Assembly: GCF_030409835.1 (NCBI RefSeq)
Contig: NZ_JAUFQO010000001.1
Span: 496,001 to 560,000 of the forward strand
Direction: 5' to 3'
DNA length: 64,000 nucleotides
Source of the DNA: Lutimonas halocynthiae
GTDB taxonomy: Bacteria > Bacteroidota > Bacteroidia > Flavobacteriales > Flavobacteriaceae
The notes under the pieces are model-generated. The model did not search any database, was not told the origin of the DNA, and saw nothing but the letters and a program-made list of their open reading frames with translations. A program made the translations under genes and the position numbers. Numbering within the stretch: position 1 is the first letter of the stretch; each line of letters begins with the position of its first letter. Below are positions 24,940-33,328 of the stretch, one piece after another.

Positions 24940-27552
24940 CTATTTATTTTTGGTAAGCATTCTTTTTATTTCATTCAGTTTCATTAAGGCATCGATAGGA
25001 GTCAAATTATCTATTTCAGTGCTTAGAATTTCTTCCTTAATTTCTTCCAATAATGGATCGTCTAAATTAATAAAACTCAGTTGAAGGTTTTTTTCAGAAG
25101 CCGATTTCAATTTGGCTTGTATGTCTTCTGAAGCATGACTTTTTTCCAGATGACTTAGCATTTTATTTGCCCGATGCAGAACCGGCCCGGGCATGCCGGC
25201 AAGTTTGGCAACATGTATTCCAAAACTGTGTTTACTACCTCCGGGAACCAGCTTTCGGATAAAAATGACTTTATCTTTTAATTCTTTCACTGAAACGTTG
25301 AAATTTTTAATTCTTTCAAAAGTTTCACTCATGTCATTGAGCTCGTGATAATGTGTTGCAAAAAGGGTTTTAGACTTGGCAGGATGCTCATGCAGGTATT
25401 CGGCAATGGCCCACGCGATTGAAATACCGTCATAAGTACTTGTTCCTCTCCCAATTTCGTCCAGCAGAATTAAGCTCCTTTCAGATAAATTATTTAAGAT
25501 GTTTGCCGTCTCGTTCATTTCAACCATAAAGGTTGATTCACCCATTGAAATATTATCACTGGCGCCAACGCGGGTAAAAATTTTGTCGACTATTCCAAGT
25601 CGTGCATTCTGAGCCGGAACATAAGATCCTATTTGAGCTAATAAAACGATAAGGGCTGTCTGCCTTAAAATGGCTGATTTACCACTCATATTTGGCCCGG
25701 TAATCATAATGATTTGTTGCTGGTCACGATTTAAAATTACATCATTGGCAACATATTGTTCACCCGTCGGAAGTTGCTTTTCGATTACCGGATGTCTTCC
25801 GTTGTTTATTTCTATTAAGGTTGACTCATCAACCACGGGCCTGATATAATTGTTTAAGACTGCAACCTTGGCAAACGATCCTAGACAATCTAGCTGGGCT
25901 ATAACCCTTGCGTTCTTTTGAATTCCGAGAATAAAAGGTAGAATAGATTCTAATAAATCGCCATAAATCTGCTGTTCAATACCTGAAATTTTTTCTTGAG
26001 CACCGAGTATTTTAGTTTCGTATTCTTTTAGTTCCTCTGTAATATATCTCTCTGCTGAAACCAAGGTTTGTTTTCTGATCCAGTCTTCAGGAACCTTATC
26101 TCTATGCGTATTTCGTACTTCAATATAATAACCAAAAACATTATTAAAGGCTATTTTCAGGCTACTGATTTGCGTCCTTTCAATTTCTCGCTTTACGATA
26201 TGATCTAAATATTCCTTCCCGGAATTTGAAATATGTCGGAGGTCATCCAATTCTTGATTGATACCATTTCTTATCGCATTACCCTTATTAATATTAACAG
26301 GCGCATCTTCTTCTAATGTTAAACTGATTTTTGTGATTAATTCCTGTAGAGGATCAATTCCCTCAACTAGCGAAATAAGAGATTCGTGACTGCTTTTTAA
26401 GGCGTTTTCCTTTATTGGGATTAACGATTCCAAAGAATTCTTTAAAAGAACAACTTCTCTCGGATTGATCTTGCCTGTAGCAACTTTTGAAACAAGTCTT
26501 TCCAGATCACTTATTTGATCAATTTGTTCATTTTGAGATTGCAAAAATGCCTCATTCTGGATAAAAAACCTCACAATATCGTGTCGGTTTTTGATATCCT
26601 CAATATTCTTAAGAGGTAAGGCAAGCCATCTTTTCAAGAGCCTGCCCCCCATTGGAGATATGGTATGATCTATGACGTCTAATAGTGTTACGGCTCCCGG
26701 TGTATTGGCTTGATACAATTCTAGGTTTCGAATCGTAAATCTGTCCATCCAGACGAAATCATTCTCCACTAGTCTTTGAATATTGGAAATATGTTCGAGC
26801 TTATGATGTTGTGTTTCAGATAAATAGTGAAGAATAACTCCAGATGCAACGATGCCTTCATTGAGGTCTTCGACGCCATAACCTTTTAAGGATTTAACTT
26901 TAAAATGCTGGGTAAGCATTTCTTTTGAAGCATCTTCTTGAAAGATCCAGTCATCTAAATAGAAAGTATAGTATTGACTCCCAAAGTGGGTATTGAAATC
27001 ACTTTTACAATTCTTCTGAATCAGTACTTCACTAGGGCTAAAATTTTGCAATAATTTGTCGATATAATCCTTATTCCCTTGTGAGGTGATAAATTCACCA
27101 GTAGAAACATCAAGAAAGGATATGCCAATCCGCTTTTTACCGAAATGGAGCGCTGCTAAAAAATTGTTACTTTTTGATTGTAATACTTCATCGTTTAAAG
27201 ATACCCCTGGCGTGATAAGTTCAGTGACACCTCGTTTTACAATCGTTTTAGTGAGCTTTGGATCTTCTAGCTGATCGCAAATAGCGACCCGCTTTCCTGC
27301 TTTGACTAATTTTGGCAAATAAGTATTTAAAGAATGATGTGGAAACCCGGCCAATGCAGTTTCGCTTTCAGAACCGGCACCTCTTTTAGTCAGCACAATG
27401 CCAAGAATTTTTGCTGCAATCTTAGCATCCTCACCAAAGGTTTCATAAAAGTCACCAACTCTGAAAAGTAATAGGGCGTCAGGATACTTATTTTTGATGT
27501 TGTTATACTGCAACATCAAGGGAGTAACTTTTTTCGCTTTTGCCTTTGCCAA
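24940..27552 (-). CDS. mutS: DNA mismatch repair protein MutS
   Basis: The 870-aa product is a full-length MutS. The mismatch-binding N-terminus has FRVGDFYETFGEDA near 30-43 (the Phe-x-Glu wedge). Domains II-IV follow, then the ATPase with Walker A TGPNMSGKSAILRQ near 619, Walker B ILLDEIGRGTSTYDG near 695 and the FATHYHEL loop near 733. It binds mismatched DNA and recruits MutL. No MutL in the window. Nothing unusual in length or motifs. Confidence 0.97.
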   Translation of the reverse strand: MAKAKAKKVTPLMLQYNNIKNKYPDALLLFRVGDFYETFGEDAKIAAKILGIVLTKRGAGSESETALAGFPHHSLNTYLPKLVKAGKRVAICDQLEDPKLTKTIVKRGVTELITPGVSLNDEVLQSKSNNFLAALHFGKKRIGISFLDVSTGEFITSQGNKDYIDKLLQNFSPSEVLIQKNCKSDFNTHFGSQYYTFYLDDWIFQEDASKEMLTQHFKVKSLKGYGVEDLNEGIVASGVILHYLSETQHHKLEHISNIQRLVENDFVWMDRFTIRNLELYQANTPGAVTLLDVIDHTISPMGGRLLKRWLALPLKNIEDIKNRHDIVRFFIQNEAFLQSQNEQIDQISDLERLVSKVATGKINPREVVLLKNSLESLIPIKENALKSSHESLISLVEGIDPLQELITKISLTLEEDAPVNINKGNAIRNGINQELDDLRHISNSGKEYLDHIVKREIERTQISSLKIAFNNVFGYYIEVRNTHRDKVPEDWIRKQTLVSAERYITEELKEYETKILGAQEKISGIEQQIYGDLLESILPFILGIQKNARVIAQLDCLGSFAKVAVLNNYIRPVVDESTLIEINNGRHPVIEKQLPTGEQYVANDVILNRDQQQIIMITGPNMSGKSAILRQTALIVLLAQIGSYVPAQNARLGIVDKIFTRVGASDNISMGESTFMVEMNETANILNNLSERSLILLDEIGRGTSTYDGISIAWAIAEYLHEHPAKSKTLFATHYHELNDMSETFERIKNFNVSVKELKDKVIFIRKLVPGGSKHSFGIHVAKLAGMPGPVLHRANKMLSHLEKSHASEDIQAKLKSASEKNLQLSFINLDDPLLEEIKEEILSTEIDNLTPIDALMKLNEIKRMLTKNK

Positions 27553-27693
27553 TTGTGGGTTTTTTTAGTAAATATTCTTCATCCACATTAGAAATAGCGG
27601 ACAGGAAAGCAAAGATATAATATTAATGAGAATAAGGAAATCACAAAGCATCAAATGCAAAATGAAATCGAAAAGGCCTATGATGTGAGTTTT

Positions 27694-28368
27694 TTAAAGG
27701 TGCAAACCGCATTCAGTTTTAGGTGAATTGTTCCATCTTCCGTGACGATCTTCACCTGGCACCGTACAATGAAAACATCCAATAGAAGAGTAACCCTTAG
27801 ATTTCAAAGGATGAAACGGAAGGTGATGGTCTTTTATAAACTGATCTCTTTCGCCGTAATCGATATCCAATAAGGGGTAAAATTTTAACAGGGTTTCTTT
27901 CTCTTCAAAAATATGTAGATTATTTCGATGATCACTCTGCCATTTCATGAGTCCTGAAACCCAAATTTTATAATCCTTTTTAATATGATCCAAGGGCTTT
28001 ACTTTATTGATGTGGCAGCAACGGTTGGGATTCTTTGTCCAAAGTTGGTTTTCTTTCGAAAATTCATATTCCTTTGGATCAGCTTTAATACTAACCACAT
28101 TAAGGTCATATAATTTAGAAAGGTATTCCTTGTAAATAAGTGTTTCTTTGAAATGATAACCAGTATCTATAAAGTAGATTACCTGCTCTTTATTAATATC
28201 TGAAAAAACTTTGAGCAGAAAAGCTGAGGTTGCAGCAAATGCAGATGTAATCATGATGTCTTTCGCATCAAAATCTTTATATAATTGCTCAACTCTTTTG
28301 TACACACTTAGGGTGTCATATTGTTGATTTAATTTTTCAATTCCAGAATGATTTAAGGTACTTATCAT
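27694..28368 (-). CDS. cysH: phosphoadenosine/adenosine phosphosulfate reductase
   Basis: The 224-aa product reduces activated sulfate to sulfite. The nucleotide-binding region has TSAFAATSAFLL near 41, and FIDTGYHFKETL near 66 is characteristic. It has Cys117-Cys118 (NRCCHINK), Cys198 and Cys201 (GCFHC) and the catalytic Cys220 in ECGLH. The paired cysteines point to a [4Fe-4S] cluster and hence the APS-using type rather than E. coli-type PAPS reductase. No other sulfate-assimilation gene is nearby. Confidence 0.9.
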   Translation of the reverse strand: MISTLNHSGIEKLNQQYDTLSVYKRVEQLYKDFDAKDIMITSAFAATSAFLLKVFSDINKEQVIYFIDTGYHFKETLIYKEYLSKLYDLNVVSIKADPKEYEFSKENQLWTKNPNRCCHINKVKPLDHIKKDYKIWVSGLMKWQSDHRNNLHIFEEKETLLKFYPLLDIDYGERDQFIKDHHLPFHPLKSKGYSSIGCFHCTVPGEDRHGRWNNSPKTECGLHL

Positions 28369-28540
28369 AACGATTATTCAAATTAAGAAGGCTAAAATAC
28401 TAATTCTAGCAGGTCTTTACATAAAAAAAGTGTTAAATAACAACTTATCCTATCGGATTACTATGATAAATGTCATGTTTTTGATAATTTGATTCTATTT
28501 TAAATAAAAACGCAGAGAGGGAGACTTCCTTAGTTTGATT

Positions 28541-28560
28541 TTATAATTTCGCAATTATAA
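28541..28560. promoter_or_regulatory. possible promoter/inverted repeat upstream of rRNA/tRNA methyltransferase gene
   Basis: TTATAAT..ATTATAA forms an 8-bp inverted repeat around TCGC. It includes TAATTTCG, one mismatch from TAnnTTTG, 20 bp before the ATG. No clear -33. Weak call. Confidence 0.25.
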
Positions 28561-28572
28561 GAAGACTCCATC

Positions 28573-29109
28573 ATGCGAAAATTAAAGAATAGTGAATTAA
28601 ATAGACTGAATGTAGCAGAATTTAAGGCATCGGAAAAAATTCCCTTGATTGTGATATTAGATAATATCAGAAGTTTAAATAATATCGGATCTGTTTTTAG
28701 AACTGCAGATGCCTTTCTGATAAAAAAAGTCTATTTGTGCGGCATCACTGCTAAACCGCCTCACAAGGAAATACATAAAACCGCTCTTGGAGCAACAGAG
28801 TCAGTTGATTGGGAATATGCCGAAAACACTGAAACTTTGACCAAAGAACTTCAGAGCCAAAATATCAAAGTTGTCGCAATTGAACAAGCTGAAAAGAGTA
28901 CTTCGCTAGAGCAGTTCATGCCAGTAAAAGGAGAAACTTATGCCGTGATTTTTGGAAATGAGGTTAAAGGTGTTGCTCAAAATGTGGTTGATAGTTCTGA
29001 TCACTGTATAGAAATTCCTCAGTTTGGAACAAAGCATTCTCTTAATATCTCAGTGAGTTGCGGCGTAGTTCTATGGGATCTTTTTTCCAAAATCAGGTTT
29101 ACAACCTGA
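28573..29109 (+). CDS. SpoU/TrmH-family RNA 2'-O-methyltransferase
   Basis: The 178-aa product has the knotted SPOUT signatures: LIVILDNIRSLNNIGSVFRTADAF near 25-48, TALGATESVDWE near 75, YAVIFGNEVKGVAQ near 125 and the catalytic-side HCIEIPQFGTKHSLNISVSCGVVLWD near 147-172. These methylate ribose 2'-OH in tRNA or rRNA. It has no N-terminal substrate-binding domain (as in RlmB), so the target is not clear. The intervening region upstream is AT-rich. Confidence 0.9.
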   Translation: MRKLKNSELNRLNVAEFKASEKIPLIVILDNIRSLNNIGSVFRTADAFLIKKVYLCGITAKPPHKEIHKTALGATESVDWEYAENTETLTKELQSQNIKVVAIEQAEKSTSLEQFMPVKGETYAVIFGNEVKGVAQNVVDSSDHCIEIPQFGTKHSLNISVSCGVVLWDLFSKIRFTT

Positions 29110-29279
29110 ATCGAAATGAGTTTCCAGAATTTATGGCACTGATTTTGAATGATAAGCAACAGTTGCGTTGATTCCGTTAATCTCTGTGTCACTACTAAAT
29201 TTTGATACTTTTTTAACACCTTTCATTTGAAAGTTTTATATTTTCGCTATCAAGGATTTTTATACGATAGATAAGACGC

Positions 29280-29708
29280 ATGACGGATAAAAAACAGAGA
29301 AGGTATGATCAGGCCTATTTAAAAATGGCTAAGGAATGGTCAAAGCTATCGCACTGTAAGAGAAAACAAGTTGGAGCACTAATCGTTAAAGGTAAAATGA
29401 TTATCTCCGACGGATATAACGGAACACCGACAGGTTTTGATAATTGCTGTGAAGATGACGATGGAAGCACTAAATGGCACGTTTTACACGCTGAGGCCAA
29501 CGCTATTTTAAAAGTAGCCTCATCAACCCAGGCATGCCAAGGGGCCACACTTTATATTACCTTATCTCCTTGTAAAGATTGTAGTAAACTGATTCATCAA
29601 TCGGGCATTAAAAGAGTGGTTTATGCCAATGCTTACAAAGATGAATCGGGAATTGACTTTTTAAACAAGGCCAATATTGAAATTTTATATTTACCGATAA
29701 ATGAATAG
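29280..29708 (+). CDS. deoxycytidylate (dCMP) deaminase
   Basis: The 142-aa product has the zinc site HAEAN (His70, Glu72) and PCKDC (Cys98, Cys101). NGTPTGFDNCCEDDD near 47-61 is typical of dCMP deaminase (ComEB type). It makes dUMP for thymidylate synthesis. The stop overlaps the S41 protease start by 8 bp, so the two genes form an operon. The overlap has no known functional meaning. Confidence 0.92.
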   Translation: MTDKKQRRYDQAYLKMAKEWSKLSHCKRKQVGALIVKGKMIISDGYNGTPTGFDNCCEDDDGSTKWHVLHAEANAILKVASSTQACQGATLYITLSPCKDCSKLIHQSGIKRVVYANAYKDESGIDFLNKANIEILYLPINE

Positions 29709-31293
29709 AAAAACCAGAATATTTCTTCCTTTGATCATTGCAATTTCTATTGCTTTGGGGATATTTTTAGGGACCTCTCTCAACTATCAGAAAAAGACAA
29801 TTACTTTTTTTGGGGGTACGCCACAAGAAAGAAAAATCAAGAGATTGATAGACTATATTCAATATGAATATGTCGATGAAGTGGATACCGATAGTTTATT
29901 GGACGGAACCATAAAGAATATGCTGGATAAACTTGACCCGCATTCTGTATATATTTCAGCTAAAGAGTTGGAACAGGTTTCAGAGTCGATGAACGGTAAA
30001 TTTGTTGGGATAGGAATACAATTTAAGATGCATAAAGACTCTTTGACAGTTGTCAAAGTGCTTGAAAACGGACCGAGTTTAAAGGCAGGAATTAAAGCGG
30101 GTGATAGAATTCTTATTGCAAATAATGATACGCTTTTTGGGAAGAATATTAACAGCGCGTATATTCTCAAAACGCTTAAAGGAAAACCGGATACTTCCGT
30201 TGATCTTATAGTCTATAGAAAATCAGTAGGCAAACAACTCCCTTTTACGATTATTCGGGGAGAAGTGCCTATTAAAAGTGTAGACGCTTTTTATATGCTA
30301 AATGAAGACCTTGGTTATATTAAGATCAATAAATTCGCCGCTACTACTTATGATGAATTTAAAGTGGCTTTGGATGACTTACTCGATCAAGGGATGAAAA
30401 AACTTGTATTGGATCTTCGACATAATCCGGGAGGCTATTTACAGGTTGCTACGAAAATTATTGACGAATTTTTAGAGGAAGGTAAACTCATTGTTTTTAC
30501 GAAAAACAAGAAAGATAAAATAGATGAAACTTTTGCAACAAGTAAAGGTGATTTTGAAGATGGGCATGTATTTGTATTGATTAACGGTGCTTCAGCTTCA
30601 GCAAGTGAGATTGTAGCAGGAGCCTTACAGGACAATGATAAAGGCACAATAGTAGGAAGAAGGTCATTTGGAAAAGGCTTGGTGCAGCAAGAGATGCAAC
30701 TCGGAGATGGATCAGCAGTTAGATTAACAGTTTCAAGATATTATACCCCGACAGGAAGATCGATTCAGAAGCCTTATGAAAATAAGGAGAACGGTGAATA
30801 CTTCAGTGATTTTGAAAAAAGATACCACAACGGAGAATTGATGAATGCCGATAGTATAAAAGTCATTGATTCTTTAAAATTCTCAACACCAAAGGGCAAA
30901 ATTGTTTACGGAGGGGGAGGAATAATTCCTGATGTTTTTGTTTCAATAGACACCACTATGTTCTTTCCTGAATTTCACTATCGACGTTCCAGAGAATTTG
31001 TTTTTCAACACTTCGATCAAAATGTAAATGAATTTGAAGGATGGAGTTTAGAGAAATTTTTAAATGATTTTGATGCAGACAATCATATTTATAATGATTA
31101 TATGGAGTCAATTCCTTCTGAGTACGCGGTTTTAAATACGGAGGAAGAGAAGAATTTTAAATTGTATTTAAAAGCATTATTCGCTCAGCAAATATTTGAT
31201 ATTAATGCCTATTTTAAGATAGTGAATGCTCAAGACATCATGCTTGAAAGAGTTGTTCAATTAAATGAAGAAGGATACCCTCTGGAGCCCTAA
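29701..31293 (+). CDS. S41-family C-terminal processing peptidase
   Basis: The 530-aa product has an N-terminal membrane anchor (IFLPLIIAISIALGIFLGTSL), a helical stretch, and a PDZ domain about 95-180 (GIQFKMHKDSLTVVKVLENGPSLKAGIKAGD). The peptidase core has VLDLRHNPGGYL near 237, INGASASASEIVAGALQDN with the nucleophile Ser near 300, and RRSFGKGLVQ with the Lys near 325. It is a periplasmic tail-specific protease anchored to the inner membrane. Substrates unknown. Coupled with the dCMP deaminase gene. Confidence 0.92.
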   Translation: MNRKTRIFLPLIIAISIALGIFLGTSLNYQKKTITFFGGTPQERKIKRLIDYIQYEYVDEVDTDSLLDGTIKNMLDKLDPHSVYISAKELEQVSESMNGKFVGIGIQFKMHKDSLTVVKVLENGPSLKAGIKAGDRILIANNDTLFGKNINSAYILKTLKGKPDTSVDLIVYRKSVGKQLPFTIIRGEVPIKSVDAFYMLNEDLGYIKINKFAATTYDEFKVALDDLLDQGMKKLVLDLRHNPGGYLQVATKIIDEFLEEGKLIVFTKNKKDKIDETFATSKGDFEDGHVFVLINGASASASEIVAGALQDNDKGTIVGRRSFGKGLVQQEMQLGDGSAVRLTVSRYYTPTGRSIQKPYENKENGEYFSDFEKRYHNGELMNADSIKVIDSLKFSTPKGKIVYGGGGIIPDVFVSIDTTMFFPEFHYRRSREFVFQHFDQNVNEFEGWSLEKFLNDFDADNHIYNDYMESIPSEYAVLNTEEEKNFKLYLKALFAQQIFDINAYFKIVNAQDIMLERVVQLNEEGYPLEP

Positions 31294-31299
31294 GCCGAA

Positions 31300-31911
31300 T
31301 TATTTAGGCTCAGAATCGTGAACCATTGAAGTTTGCCCATCATTCCAAAGCGTTAAAATCTCAGTAGCAACATGGGCGCCGCTTCCGGCTGCTGTGGCAT
31401 ACTGACTTCTCCAACCGGCTAAAACACCTGCAACATATAAGTTTTCATCGACCAGGTGATCACTATTTTTTAGTTGTATCCTTTCTTTTTTGGCAGGAAG
31501 GTTCTGATGTGATTCTACATATTTAAACAGCCCTTCTATGTTGAATAAATTTGAAGGACCTACTGCAATAACTACTACTGAACTGGAATAACTATTTTTA
31601 TTGGTCTTGATCAGAAATCCTGCATCTGAAGGTTTTACAGATGTGACTTTCTCATTTTCGATTTGAACAACATGTGGGTAAGTTTCACTTAATTGTGTAC
31701 GGCCCATCTCTAATAATTCCTTACCAGTAGTTCCTGGAGCAATACCCAGAACATTGTTGAACAGTGCCCCATCAAGCGCCGAAGCTTTTTGATGCATTAC
31801 AATACCAATTTTTTTCCCTTGAGCATAAGGCTTTAACTGGGCCGAACCTAATACAAGAGCACAAGACATTCCTGCAACTCCTCCACCAATTATTAAGACA
31901 TCGAATTCCAT
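31300..31911 (-). CDS. small FAD-binding oxidoreductase-like protein
   Basis: This 203-aa product starts with a dinucleotide-binding loop (MEFDVLIIGGGVAGMSCALV) and has the FAD motif ENLYVAGVLAGWRSQYATAAGSG near 163-185. It resembles the FAD halves of thioredoxin reductase. It is about 100 residues shorter than TrxB, lacks the CxxC redox pair and has no separate NAD(P)H domain. It may be a partial-domain family member common in flavobacteria, not a clear truncation. It starts 6 bp after marC. Confidence 0.7.
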   Translation of the reverse strand: MEFDVLIIGGGVAGMSCALVLGSAQLKPYAQGKKIGIVMHQKASALDGALFNNVLGIAPGTTGKELLEMGRTQLSETYPHVVQIENEKVTSVKPSDAGFLIKTNKNSYSSSVVVIAVGPSNLFNIEGLFKYVESHQNLPAKKERIQLKNSDHLVDENLYVAGVLAGWRSQYATAAGSGAHVATEILTLWNDGQTSMVHDSEPK

Positions 31912-31917
31912 ACTTTC

Positions 31918-32517
31918 TTAGTTAAAAAGCCCTTGAATATTAGAAGTAAAAAGTTTTACCGCTATCGCCATTACGATTACGCCAAATATTTTTCTGACAA
32001 CGCCAATCCCACCTTTTCCAATAAACTTTTCTATTTTAGTAGAGGATTTCAATACAGCATATACAAATATACTGTTTACTATTATGGCAATAATGATGTT
32101 AATTGTTTGAAATTCAGCCTTTAAGGATAGAATTGTAGTCATAGTCCCTGCACCAGCAATCAAAGGGAAAGCTAAAGGAACAACACTCGCAGTATCTGGA
32201 GAATCTTCTTTGTATAACTGGACTCCAAGGATCATTTCAAGAGCAAGAAAGAACATGACAAACGAACCTGCAACGGCAAAGGAATATACATCAATTCCAA
32301 TAAGGTTGAGTATTTGTACGCCGACGAATAAGAACAATATCATGATTAACATGGCCACTATCGAAGCTTTCTCCGATTGAATATGACCGACTTTTTGTCT
32401 AAGATCAATAATAATTGGAATACTTCCAATTATATCGATTACAGCGAACAATACCATAGTCGCAGTAAGTATTTCCTTAAAATTAAGTTCCATTGAAATG
32501 ATTTTAAATGTGCGCAA
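31918..32517 (-). CDS. MarC-family inner-membrane protein
   Basis: The 199-aa product has about six hydrophobic segments typical of MarC/YchE. It includes the conserved FAVIDIIGSIPIIIDL near 23, FFLALEMILG near 88 and PLAFPLIAGAGTMTTIL near 113. The family is of unclear transport function (early claims of antibiotic resistance were not upheld). The start may be Met9 (MELNFKE) rather than Met1. Confidence 0.88.
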   Translation of the reverse strand: MRTFKIISMELNFKEILTATMVLFAVIDIIGSIPIIIDLRQKVGHIQSEKASIVAMLIMILFLFVGVQILNLIGIDVYSFAVAGSFVMFFLALEMILGVQLYKEDSPDTASVVPLAFPLIAGAGTMTTILSLKAEFQTINIIIAIIVNSIFVYAVLKSSTKIEKFIGKGGIGVVRKIFGVIVMAIAVKLFTSNIQGLFN

Positions 32518-32646
32518 AGTTAGAAAATTACATTCAATGTGTGAGATAAAAAAAAGTGATTTATCAAGGATAGAATCTTTACTGAAAAACGGATTTAAAA
32601 ATGAGCTTAAAAGCTTTGATGGAATGACCGATTGTTAAAAAGAATG

Positions 32647-32654
32647 TACTTTTG
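32647..32654 (+). promoter_or_regulatory. possible -7 box of the DUF3109 gene
   Basis: TACTTTTG fits TAnnTTTG exactly and lies 20 bp before the DUF3109 ATG. No TTG at a fitting distance upstream. Low-to-moderate confidence. Confidence 0.4.
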
Positions 32655-32674
32655 CGAAAGATTTAAAATAAGAG

Positions 32675-33250
32675 ATGATGTTTCAACTTGATAAAACGAT
32701 TGTTTCAGAAGAAATACTTGAAAAAGAATTTGTTTGCAATCTAAGTGCTTGTAAAGGGGCTTGTTGTGTGAATGGAGATGCGGGGGCACCTTTAGAAAAA
32801 GAAGAGCTAAATGAATTAGAGGAAATTCTTCCGGTTCTAAAAAAATACCTGAGGAAAGAAGGTCTTGAAGCAATAGAAAAACAAGGGGCGTATACGACAA
32901 ATGAACTTGGAGAACATGAAACAACCCTTATCAATGGAGAAGATTGTGCTTATGTGATTTATGATGAAAAAAAAGTGGCCCTTTGTGGAATTGAGGAAGC
33001 TTATAATCAAGGAGAAGTAACATTTAAGAAGCCTGTTTCATGCCACTTGTATCCGATTAGAATAAAACAATATAGTGAGTTCGCCGCTGTTAATTATGAC
33101 AAGTGGGAAATATGTGATGATGCCTGTAGTTTAGGGAAGGAATTGGCTGTTCCGGTTTATAAATTTGTTAAACAGGCCTTAGAGAGAAAATTTGGTCAGA
33201 AATGGTTTGCAGAACTTGATAAAATAGCGAAAGAAAGAGAGCGTTCTTGA
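32675..33250 (+). CDS. DUF3109 family Cys-rich protein
   Basis: The 191-aa product has CNLSACKGACC near 21-31, a cysteine in DCAYVIYDEKKVALCGIEEA near 90, CHLYPIRI near 120 and CDDACSLG near 143. The spacing fits DUF3109, which resembles YkgJ-type zinc- or iron-chelating Cys clusters, so a metal or Fe-S site is plausible. The Met two codons in (MFQLDK) is an alternative start. Function unknown. Confidence 0.85.
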   Translation: MMFQLDKTIVSEEILEKEFVCNLSACKGACCVNGDAGAPLEKEELNELEEILPVLKKYLRKEGLEAIEKQGAYTTNELGEHETTLINGEDCAYVIYDEKKVALCGIEEAYNQGEVTFKKPVSCHLYPIRIKQYSEFAAVNYDKWEICDDACSLGKELAVPVYKFVKQALERKFGQKWFAELDKIAKERERS

Positions 33251-33328
33251 TGCTTAAGAATTGTATACGACAGATTTAGATAACTTAACTTATATTTACG
33301 TTCTCCAATACAGAAAGATTTAATAACT

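Noticed and set aside
31284-31310. Hairpin across the stops of the S41 protease and FAD protein genes as a bidirectional terminator
   Set aside because: GAGCC(C)TAA/TTAGGCTC pairs with a bulge but has no T-run on either side and lies within both genes' ends; too weak to call.
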